In this document: positions 7,514-13,077 of the stretch, in pieces
How the letters are laid out: each line of letters starts with the position of its first letter
How positions within the stretch are numbered: the stretch's first letter is position 1
Source: DSOS01 sp035286585
Lineage (GTDB): Bacteria > Chloroflexota > Anaerolineae > Anaerolineales > UBA4823
Length of the DNA stretch: 14,244 nucleotides
Reading direction: 5' to 3'
NCBI GenBank assembly: GCA_035286585.1
Contig: DATEDC010000027.1
Location: 1-14,244 of the forward strand
Made by a program: the position numbers and the translations under genes
The notes under the pieces: generated by a model
The model's input: the letters and a program-made list of their open reading frames with translations, nothing else
What the model was told of the DNA's origin: nothing
Databases searched by the model: none

Positions 7514-7529
7514 AATGCACCACAGAGGG
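7491..7529 (-). promoter_or_regulatory. Antiterminator hairpin of the tyrS attenuator
   Basis: CCCUCUGUGGUG (RNA 7529-7518) pairs with CACCGCAGAGGG (7502-7491): 12 bp with a single G-U pair and a 15-nt loop. The loop holds the 5' arm of the terminator, and the 3' arm takes two G residues from the terminator's 3' arm, so the two structures exclude each other. The 5' arm starts 2 nt after the leader ORF stop codon. A ribosome at the stop would cover most of it, while one stalled at the Tyr codons would not. Confidence 0.7.
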
Positions 7530-7563
7530 GATCACTTCCGAGCGTAATAATATCCTTCTCCCC
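7527..7563 (-). promoter_or_regulatory. Possible protector (1:2) hairpin around the Tyr codons
   Basis: GGGGA (RNA 7563-7559) can pair with UCCCC (7531-7527). This encloses the three Tyr codons and the leader stop and would sequester the start of the antiterminator's 5' arm. It would supply the region 1:2 pairing of a classic amino acid attenuator when the leader is not translated. Only 5 bp with a 27-nt loop, so weak alone. Confidence 0.4.
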
Positions 7564-7609
7564 GCTGTTCGCCGGGTTGCAGATCGGCGCTGATTATGAT
7601 CTGGCGCAA
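7532..7609 (-). CDS. Putative tyrS leader peptide with Tyr-Tyr-Tyr run
   Basis: This short ORF of 25 codons starts at TTG 7609 and ends at TGA 7534-7532, in the tyrS leader. The SD sequence GGTGAGG (7621-7615) lies 5 nt before the TTG, which decides this start. The peptide ends GEGYYYARK: codons 20-22 are TAT TAT TAC (7552-7544), three sense codons before the stop, which is directly followed by the antiterminator arm. The role inferred is a ribosome-position sensor of charged tRNA-Tyr, comparable to the leader peptides of the pheST or trp operons. The frame is open further upstream to GTG 7687 (51 codons), which would make a leaderless start at the predicted transcription start; that is the main alternative. 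Three Ile codons at 4-6 are too far from the hairpins to matter. Expression is unproven. Confidence 0.6.
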   Translation of the reverse strand: MRQIIISADLQPGEQRGEGYYYARK

Positions 7610-7693
7610 GATATCCTCACCTTTCTCAAACCCTAAACGAGCCTTTAATTCTCCTTGATATTTTACCTCACTGTGACCGGAAAGCACGAAAAT

Positions 7694-7702
7694 ATTATAC
7701 CA
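7694..7702 (-). promoter_or_regulatory. Extended -10 promoter for the tyrS leader
   Basis: TGG-TATAAT (7702-7694, minus strand) is a perfect -10 box with an extended TG. Transcription would start near 7687, giving a leader of roughly 270 nt before tyrS. No consensus -35 is present; the -35 position falls in the inverted repeat arm carrying ATTCCC. Confidence 0.5.
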
Positions 7703-7715
7703 TTCTCAGGCTCCC

Positions 7716-7759
7716 TGGGAATTGCCGTGAAGAGTATCGTCAACAATGGCGAATTCCCA
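7716..7759. repeat. Inverted repeat spanning the -35 regions of two divergent promoters
   Basis: TGGGAATTGCC (7716-7726) and GGC-g-AATTCCCA (7748-7759) are inverted, with a single bulged G at 7751 and a 21-bp centre. Each arm covers the -35 position of one divergent promoter (leader/tyrS to the left, HNH gene to the right), so both promoters read AATTCCCA then 16 or 17 bp then TATAAT. This could be a shared operator or simply matching -35 elements. Confidence 0.45.
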
Positions 7760-7773
7760 AAGAACCACTCCCG

Positions 7774-7782
7774 TGCTATAAT
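7774..7782 (+). promoter_or_regulatory. Extended -10 promoter for the HNH gene
   Basis: TGC-TATAAT (7774-7782) is a perfect -10 box with an extended TG, about 24 bp before the ATG at 7806. Transcription would start near 7789, leaving a short untranslated leader that still contains the GGAGA ribosome binding site (7796-7800). Confidence 0.5.
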
Positions 7783-7805
7783 TTCCGGGAATTTCGGAGA
7801 GCCTT

Positions 7806-8309
7806 ATGTACGAACCCGTGTTGGTACTGAATGCAAACTTCGAACCCTTGAACATCTGTACGACACGCCGGGCGCTAGGTTTGATATTAAGTGGTAAAGC
7901 CAACCTGGTGTTGAACGGTCGCGGTGTGGTGATGACCGTATCCAGGGCTTACCCTCGACCTTCCATAATCCGGCTGGAAAAGATGATCAAGCGCCCCCGG
8001 CCGCGCATCCGCCTGACAAAACGGGAAATATTGAGGCGGGATAACTTCGCCTGTCAGTACTGCGGACAGCAGGCTGCCTGTTTAACCATCGATCATGTGA
8101 TTCCGCGCCGCCTGGGTGGGAGTCCTTCCTGGGACAACCTGGTGGCTGCCTGCCCGACATGCAACCACCGCAAGGGCAGCCGCACGCTTGAACAGGCCCA
8201 GATGAGGCTTTTGCGCAAACCCATGGAGCCTCCCTCTTCGGCTGGTTATCTATTCGCCCGTCATTTGAAGGAAAACACGGAGTGGATACCATTCGTACAC
8301 GGCTGGTGA
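7806..8309 (+). CDS. HNH endonuclease family protein (McrA-like zinc HNH)
   Basis: This 167-residue protein has a C-terminal HNH domain: zinc pairs C83-x2-C86 (FACQYCGQQ) and C116-x2-C119 (AACPTCNHRKG), and the catalytic DHVIPRRLGG block with D96 and H97, followed by WDNLVAAC (N111) and NHRKGSR. The N-terminal half (YEPVLVLNANFEPLNICTTRRA) is typical of a widespread single-gene bacterial HNH family whose biological role is not established. The core suggests metal-dependent DNA cleavage. GGAGA lies 5 nt before the ATG. It stands alone, divergent from tyrS and convergent with the MBL-fold gene, with no methyltransferase or defence partner nearby. I would not call it a restriction enzyme on this evidence. 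Confidence 0.88.
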   Translation: MYEPVLVLNANFEPLNICTTRRALGLILSGKANLVLNGRGVVMTVSRAYPRPSIIRLEKMIKRPRPRIRLTKREILRRDNFACQYCGQQAACLTIDHVIPRRLGGSPSWDNLVAACPTCNHRKGSRTLEQAQMRLLRKPMEPPSSAGYLFARHLKENTEWIPFVHGW

Positions 8310-8323
8310 AATTGTCTTCACAA

Positions 8324-8356
8324 GCCCGTTCAGCGCGCTGGTTCGCGGGCGTTTAT
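8324..8356 (+). terminator. Weak candidate terminator after HNH gene
   Basis: GCCCG (8324-8328) and CGGGC (8346-8350) flank an inner CAGCGCGCTG palindrome and are followed by GTTTATTT. The stem is only 5 bp and the T-run is broken. It lies in the 60-bp gap between the convergent HNH and MBL-fold genes. Confidence 0.3.
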
Positions 8357-8369
8357 TTCCCCCTCCCCA

Positions 8370-9125
8370 TTAAAATCTCAATTCCAGGAAATCCTCAGCC
8401 AGCTCTACCGGGCCGTCGTAGGTAATTCTGGCTTCGGCTACAAGGTTCGCGTGGTTTACTCCCTGAGTTGGGTAATGAATCAAATACAAGGATTTTGCTC
8501 CGGCTTGCGCGGCGATCCCGCCGGCCTGGGCAGCGGATGAATGGCCGATTGTCCCCCCCGCAGCCTCGTGAATCAAGACATCCACATCTGAAGCCAGCCT
8601 GATGACCTGCTCGCAAGGCTCGGTATCGCAGGAGTAAGCCAGCGCTTTCCCGTTGCGCGGAAATTCCATTCTCAACCCGATCGTGGGGATCAGGTGGCGC
8701 ACCACCGAGGCATAAATGCGAAATTCGTCCGTTTCCAATACAGGCACCATTTCACCCTCAGACAGGGAGTGAAAATTCACCGGGTACAAATTGGGCCAAC
8801 TCGCCCAATCAAAGAAATCCATCACCTTTTCCATCCGCTCGATGGTATAGCTCAGTCCATGGATATCGATCGATTGTTTTCGACCCATCAGCCATGTGTT
8901 CATTAAAAAAGACGGAACGCCTGAGACGTGATCAGGGTGAAAGTGGGTCAAAATAATATCTTGCAGGTGATCCGCATCCACCCCCACCTGCTGAAACCTG
9001 AGCAGCGGGTTTCCCACGCAATCGATCAAAACGCTGCGCTCCTGACCGACAAGGACCATGTAGGTGTTTTCATGCTCCAGATCTGGCACCGCATTGGCAG
9101 ACCCCAGGATGATTAATTTCGGCAA
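8370..9125 (-). CDS. RNase Z-like metallo-beta-lactamase-fold hydrolase
   Basis: The 251-residue protein has the metal motif THFHPDH (H61, H63, D65, H66) and further ligand candidates in VVRHLIPTIG (H144), AYSCDTEP (D167), LIHEAAGG (H186), GHSSAAQAG (H195) and LIHYPTQG (H217). The HSS..AAxxG...LIHY pattern is that of the RNase Z/arylsulfatase branch of the superfamily. It is shorter than tRNase Z (about 300 residues), and I see no exosite arm, so tRNA processing is not assured and the substrate is unknown. The start chosen is TTG 9125, with AAGGAGAG about 8-10 nt upstream; a longer frame back to 9257 runs into the permease gene and its N-terminal residues look like non-coding translation. It is the last gene of the lipid/lgt/ABC unit, 26 nt after the permease. 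Confidence 0.85.
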   Translation of the reverse strand: MPKLIILGSANAVPDLEHENTYMVLVGQERSVLIDCVGNPLLRFQQVGVDADHLQDIILTHFHPDHVSGVPSFLMNTWLMGRKQSIDIHGLSYTIERMEKVMDFFDWASWPNLYPVNFHSLSEGEMVPVLETDEFRIYASVVRHLIPTIGLRMEFPRNGKALAYSCDTEPCEQVIRLASDVDVLIHEAAGGTIGHSSAAQAGGIAAQAGAKSLYLIHYPTQGVNHANLVAEARITYDGPVELAEDFLELRF

Positions 9126-9151
9126 ATGACCAACTCTCCTTCCAGAAAGAG

Positions 9152-10585
9152 CTATCCACCCAGCAGCCAGACCGCCAGGCGTGGGGTGACCAAGACCTCC
9201 AGGATCGCGGCTCCCAATAACAGCGGCAGCACCACTCCGACCATGATTTTTGTCCAATCTGCGACCGCAGCTAACCAGGCTTCCCCAATAGTGCGCCCGC
9301 GGGCAGGTGAAGCCAGCGTTGCCCCGATCCTGAGGATCGCTGCCCCTGCCAGAATAATCGCGGGGATTTCCAGAATGCCGTGCGGCAGGATTAGAGCCGT
9401 AAAAAACGTCACAGGCTGGAGTCCGACGGTTGCCATGCTCATCATGAAATAGCCGATGAGCATGATCGGCAGCATCATAACGATGACGCCTAAGACGCCG
9501 AAAGTAAATAACCCCAATACCGTGGCGAGCAAAATGGCGCGGATATTATGCAGCCAGACTGTTCCAATCCCGCTAATGGAGAAAAAACGGAAAAAATCGA
9601 TGCCCTCGATCCATCCCTTATCTAGCCTATCAAGATTGAGCAGGTTTTCCGGCAATATAAACGTTTTGGATTGCTCCCCGCCCAGCCACAACCCAACCAG
9701 GAGAGCAAACACCATCAGCGCGGAAGGCATCCTGATCCGTTTGAGAGTTGAGGTTAATTCGTGCGCATACCAGCTTCCAACGGAGGTGGCTCGACCAATT
9801 AGCGCCTCTTTGAATATACGCCAACCCCAGCCCAGATTCAGTATATCTAAATCCCTGCCAAGCAGCTCTTCCCGATTAAAATGGGCGACCCCGGTTCTGA
9901 CAAGCAGCCCGGCAATCAGCGCCTGAGCGATGATAATCAGCCACAGGGCGGAATAGCGCCCCCAAAACATTACGATGCTCTCACCCTGGATCAATAACGC
10001 CATCGGAATGATGATAAATGAAGCCAACAGGTTCGCTGCCCTGACCGAAGTGGTTTGGGAGGATACAACCACCGCCCCGCTGACCATCACCAACGCCTGC
10101 ACAGTTGTCAGCAAAACGATCTGGACTAACAACAAAGGTTGGGGTGTCCAGCCCACCTGTGTATAGACGCTGAACAGGTATACGATGATCCCCAGGTAGC
10201 TGGCGAGCAAAGGAGGCACCATCGAAGCCAGCAGCTTGCCGAAATACAGTTGGACATCGGTCAACGGGCTGCTCAACAGCGGCTCAATGCTGCGCCTTTC
10301 CTTCTCACCGACAAAGCTCTCCAGGGCAATAACCAGGGAGATGGAGATCGGGAAGAAGCCGACGATCATTAATAAAAATGGGATCAAGCGATCACCGATG
10401 ATCGGCGCGCCGTAGCGCTCCACGAATCCAATCGCCTGCCGGGCGGTGAAATTCATCAGGCCAGGGAATAAAATGGTCAGAACTACGATGGGAAAGATGA
10501 TGCGCCAATCGCGAAATTGGTCCCTCACCTCGCGCCGGGTAACGATCAAAGCAGGGGCGATATTCCAGCCAATCTTAGCGAGCAT
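9152..10585 (-). CDS. ABC-2 permease fused to SpoIIM (DUF95) membrane domain
   Basis: The 477-residue membrane protein has two parts. Residues about 25-230 form a NatB-like ABC-2 permease with several hydrophobic helices and the family motif ESFVGEKERRSIEPLLSSPL (89-108), then GKLLASMVPP. After a polar stretch and another helix (about 288-302), residues about 343-477 match the SpoIIM family: WLHNIRAILLATVLGLFTFG, PHGILEIPAIILAGAAILRIG (401-421) and a final LLGAAILEVLVTPRL (456-470). SpoIIM is known from forespore engulfment in Bacillus but occurs widely in non-sporulating bacteria with unknown function. The ATG directly abuts the stop of the ATPase gene (TGA-ATG), with GAGGA 6 nt upstream, so the two proteins surely make one transporter. 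The substrate is unknown. Confidence 0.85.
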   Translation of the reverse strand: MLAKIGWNIAPALIVTRREVRDQFRDWRIIFPIVVLTILFPGLMNFTARQAIGFVERYGAPIIGDRLIPFLLMIVGFFPISISLVIALESFVGEKERRSIEPLLSSPLTDVQLYFGKLLASMVPPLLASYLGIIVYLFSVYTQVGWTPQPLLLVQIVLLTTVQALVMVSGAVVVSSQTTSVRAANLLASFIIIPMALLIQGESIVMFWGRYSALWLIIIAQALIAGLLVRTGVAHFNREELLGRDLDILNLGWGWRIFKEALIGRATSVGSWYAHELTSTLKRIRMPSALMVFALLVGLWLGGEQSKTFILPENLLNLDRLDKGWIEGIDFFRFFSISGIGTVWLHNIRAILLATVLGLFTFGVLGVIVMMLPIMLIGYFMMSMATVGLQPVTFFTALILPHGILEIPAIILAGAAILRIGATLASPARGRTIGEAWLAAVADWTKIMVGVVLPLLLGAAILEVLVTPRLAVWLLGG

Positions 10586-11515
10586 TCAATCTTCCTCGGC
10601 AGTCTGAGCTGAAATAGCCTGGAGATACACCTGCTCAAGGCTGCGCGGTACTTCGTGTAAACCGATCACCGGCAAACCCTGATCCAGAAAAGTGCGCAGC
10701 ACGGCGGTGTTCACGATTTCCGGTTGAGTGGTCCGGTAGCGCAGCCAATCCACGCCGCGTAAAGTCAGCCGGGCTGAATCAGGAAGCGAGGGTTCCATTC
10801 CGTTGAGAGAAGCCCCAAAGCGGACTTCATACTCGGGCGGACCAAGCAATCTCGCTTTTAGGCTTGCCGGGGAGCCTTCAGCGATGATCTTGCCCTGGCG
10901 GATAATGGCAATCTGGTCTGCGAGCTCCTCCGCCTCGACCAGGTTGTGGGTGCAAATAATGATTGCCCGGCTCTCCGAGCGCAAATCCTTGATTGCATTG
11001 CGCACCAAACGGGCGCTTTCCGGGTCCATTGCAGAGGTTGGCTCATCCAGCAGCAAAACCGGGGGATCGTGGAGCAACGCACGCGCCAGGGCCAGTTTCT
11101 GAGACATGCCCTTGGAATACTCACCGATGCGCCGATGGCGCTCATTCAGCAATCCAAAATCATCCAGCAATTGGTTGATCTTGCGCTCACGCCTATCGCC
11201 AGGGATCCTGTACACCTGGCCAAAAAAATCCAGATAATCAGCCGCGGGCATGCGCCCATATAATCCATGCTGCTCGGTTAGTAAGCCCACCGAGGCGCGG
11301 ACTTTATCCGCTTCCCGGAGGACATCGAACCCAGCCACCCACGCCTGCCCGCACGTAGGCCGTAATACCGAAGTGAGCATGCGCACGGTGGTTGTCTTGC
11401 CGGCTCCATTGGGACCCAGCAATGCCAGGACCTCCCCGGCATTTACCTGCAGGTTGAGGCCATCGACGGCCCAAAAATCAGCAAACCTTTTACCCAGCGA
11501 CTGAGTGACGATCAT
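10586..11515 (-). CDS. ABC transporter ATP-binding protein (NatA-like)
   Basis: This is the ATPase of the exporter whose permease gene follows at once. In 309 residues: Walker A GPNGAGKTTT (34-43), Q-loop region LLTEQHGLYGRM (78-89), signature YSKGMSQKLALARALL (133-148; SKGMS in place of LSGGQ, common in the ABC-2 export family), Walker B VLLLDEPTSAMDP (153-165) and switch His H190 (ICTHNLVEA). Residues about 225-309 form a C-terminal extension of the type found in ABC-2 family ATPases. The start chosen is ATG 11515, 7 nt after lgt, giving the usual MIVTQSLGKRF beginning; a longer frame to 11581 would overlap lgt by 59 nt. The cargo is not indicated by neighbours. Confidence 0.92.
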   Translation of the reverse strand: MIVTQSLGKRFADFWAVDGLNLQVNAGEVLALLGPNGAGKTTTVRMLTSVLRPTCGQAWVAGFDVLREADKVRASVGLLTEQHGLYGRMPAADYLDFFGQVYRIPGDRRERKINQLLDDFGLLNERHRRIGEYSKGMSQKLALARALLHDPPVLLLDEPTSAMDPESARLVRNAIKDLRSESRAIIICTHNLVEAEELADQIAIIRQGKIIAEGSPASLKARLLGPPEYEVRFGASLNGMEPSLPDSARLTLRGVDWLRYRTTQPEIVNTAVLRTFLDQGLPVIGLHEVPRSLEQVYLQAISAQTAEED

Positions 11516-11522
11516 CCGTTCT

Positions 11523-12329
11523 CTAAACCGTCTGCTTATCATTCCCGCGGTGGCGCCAGAACAGCCATCCGCCCGCTGCAATCATGATGATCAGCATGAA
11601 AGTCTGATTGGCGTTGATCCCCGCAATTTGCGCTGCGTCCAGGCGTAAAAATTCGAGCAGGAAACGCCCAAGCGGATAAAATATCAGGTAGATCAGGAAA
11701 AGATCGCCTGTTTTAAGCACATCGGCATACCTCCGCCCTGCCCAAAGCAGCAAGCCCATGTTCGCCAGATTCCAGAGCGACTCATATAAAAACAGCGGGT
11801 GGAAATGGGTGAAGTTCATAAACTCGGGCAGCCTGTTCTGAGGTTCGATAAAAATGCCCCAGGGCAAATCGGTGGGCTTCCCGTAAAGCTCCTGATTGAC
11901 GAAATTCCCCCAGCGACCGATCGCCTGTCCGAGCGCCACTGCCGGCGCGGCGATGTCCGCCCACTCGGCAAAACGCTCCTTTCTCCGCCGGGTGAAAAGA
12001 TACAAGGCAAGCGCCCCGCCGATGACCGCGCCCGGGATGCCCAGGCCTCCCAGCCGGGTGTTGAGCGCATCCAGAGGATGGGTCAGGTAATACAGGGTAG
12101 TGATGCCCTGCTCGATCATCGAAGGCGGAGGTGTCAAGATATGCCATAATCGGGCGCCGATGATGCCTCCAATCAAGACCCAGATCAACCCATCCCAAAC
12201 CAGCTCGCTGTATTTGCCTCGGCGGCGGGCTTCGCGTTCCGCCAGGAAGGCTGCCGCTAACGCCCCCAACATAAGGATGATCCCGTAATAATGAATGAAA
12301 ACTGGTCCGATATTAAAACCTGTTGGCAT
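11523..12329 (-). CDS. lgt: Prolipoprotein diacylglyceryl transferase
   Basis: Lgt moves a diacylglyceryl group from phosphatidylglycerol to the lipobox Cys of prelipoproteins in the cytoplasmic membrane. The 268-residue protein has several membrane helices and the Lgt signature GQAIGRWGNFVNQELYG (134-150; R139, N142, E147), plus FHPLFLYESLWN (176-187) and a C-terminal PLGRFLLEFLR. At the position of the E. coli FHGG motif it reads GLGIPGAVIGG, so the His is replaced, as I recall for other non-proteobacterial Lgt proteins. The start is ATG 12329, with GAGGTGG about 5 nt upstream; the GTG at 12338 lies inside that SD sequence. The gene sits 14 nt after the phosphatidyltransferase gene and 7 nt before the ABC ATPase gene. 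Function is secure. Confidence 0.95.
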   Translation of the reverse strand: MPTGFNIGPVFIHYYGIILMLGALAAAFLAEREARRRGKYSELVWDGLIWVLIGGIIGARLWHILTPPPSMIEQGITTLYYLTHPLDALNTRLGGLGIPGAVIGGALALYLFTRRRKERFAEWADIAAPAVALGQAIGRWGNFVNQELYGKPTDLPWGIFIEPQNRLPEFMNFTHFHPLFLYESLWNLANMGLLLWAGRRYADVLKTGDLFLIYLIFYPLGRFLLEFLRLDAAQIAGINANQTFMLIIMIAAGGWLFWRHRGNDKQTV

Positions 12330-12343
12330 AGTTTCCACCTCGA

Positions 12344-12964
12344 CTAGAGTTTGCGCGCTTGCTTGCGGACGTCAACGATCCGTTGAATCGCGGTGATATT
12401 TCCAAGGATCGCCATGATCCATAAAGCGACCATCGGGATGTTGAGAATCAAAGCAGGCACCAAGACGAAATAGCGTTCTAATCGGGTCAGCACGCCAACC
12501 TTGGTATCAATGCCTATCGATTGGGCTCGGGCGCGGGTGTAAGATACCAGCACCGACCCGGCGGCCGCCACATAAGCCAGCAAAGCCGGCAGCCAGGCGC
12601 CTTGCTCTAGATAGTAGAACAATAAACCGCCGAAAATCACCAGCTCCGAGTAACGATCGGTGACCGAATCGACAAATGCGCCGAAATCGCTCGACTCGCC
12701 TCTCAACCTGGCCATCGTCCCATCCAGTGCGTCTACCGGGCCCATCAACAATATAATGACGCCGCCAATTATCATCTCCCCGCGAGCCAGAAATACAGCG
12801 CCCACCGTGTTGCCCGCCAAGCCAAGGATCGTCATCGTATTGGGCAGGATGCCCAATCTATTCAAGAATGCCCCTAAAGGATCCAGGACATTTTTGAATG
12901 TGCTGCGCAAACGATCTGTCAATGTCATACCTTGGGTTTGTTTACTCTCGACTGTCTGCTCCAC
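12344..12964 (-). CDS. CDP-alcohol phosphatidyltransferase, PI-phosphate-synthase-like
   Basis: Enzymes of this membrane family swap CMP of a CDP-lipid for an alcohol. The 206-residue protein has the family motif intact: D78, D81-G82, A85-R86, G95, D99 and D103 (VDALDGTMAR followed by GAFVDSVTDRYSE). The D-S-V-T-D-R form is closer to phosphatidylinositol-phosphate or archaetidylinositol-phosphate synthases than to PgsA or PssA, which usually read DPxADK; so the product may be an inositol phospholipid precursor. That is inference. Several hydrophobic helices follow. The start is uncertain: GTG 12964 with GGTGG 10 nt upstream is preferred; GTG 13000 has no SD and lies only about 12 nt from the predicted transcription start; ATG 12928 is also possible. 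It is the first gene of the lipid/lgt/ABC unit. Confidence 0.85.
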   Translation of the reverse strand: MEQTVESKQTQGMTLTDRLRSTFKNVLDPLGAFLNRLGILPNTMTILGLAGNTVGAVFLARGEMIIGGVIILLMGPVDALDGTMARLRGESSDFGAFVDSVTDRYSELVIFGGLLFYYLEQGAWLPALLAYVAAAGSVLVSYTRARAQSIGIDTKVGVLTRLERYFVLVPALILNIPMVALWIMAILGNITAIQRIVDVRKQARKL

Positions 12965-13018
12965 GAATTTAAAACCACCTTTCTCGTATGGCCCGTTCAC
13001 GCACCGATTAGCCGGGCT

Positions 13019-13047
13019 ATCCTACCAGCAGGGGCCCGGGCTGTCAA
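13019..13047 (-). promoter_or_regulatory. Strong sigma70-like promoter for phosphatidyltransferase-lgt-ABC operon
   Basis: On the minus strand a perfect TTGACA (13047-13042) is separated by 17 bp from TAGGAT (13024-13019), which is preceded by TGG. Transcription would start near 13012, about 48 nt before the preferred GTG of the phosphatidyltransferase gene. It lies in the 77-113 bp gap after ftsK and is the best promoter match in the window. Confidence 0.75.
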
Positions 13048-13077
13048 GTTGAATACTTTACCGCGGTCCAACCCGCC

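Noticed and set aside
7419..7700. T-box riboswitch upstream of tyrS
   Set aside because: The leader length and a UAC codon would fit, but I see no AGGGTGGNACCGCG-type T-box sequence; the Tyr codons lie only about 20 nt from the hairpins rather than in a distant stem I loop, and they are three in a row in a translatable frame. A leader-peptide attenuator explains more. A covariance-model search would settle it.
7806..8309. HNH protein as a restriction or defence system
   Set aside because: No methyltransferase, helicase or other defence gene is nearby, and this small HNH family occurs as a single gene in many genomes.
9126..9257. N-terminal extension of the MBL-fold protein (44 residues)
   Set aside because: It overlaps the end of the permease gene and is Gly/Ala-rich shadow translation; TTG 9125 with a strong upstream SD gives the normal family start.
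11516..11581. 22-residue N-terminal extension of the ABC ATPase
   Set aside because: It overlaps the 3' end of lgt; ATG 11515 gives the usual beginning of an ABC-2 family ATPase.
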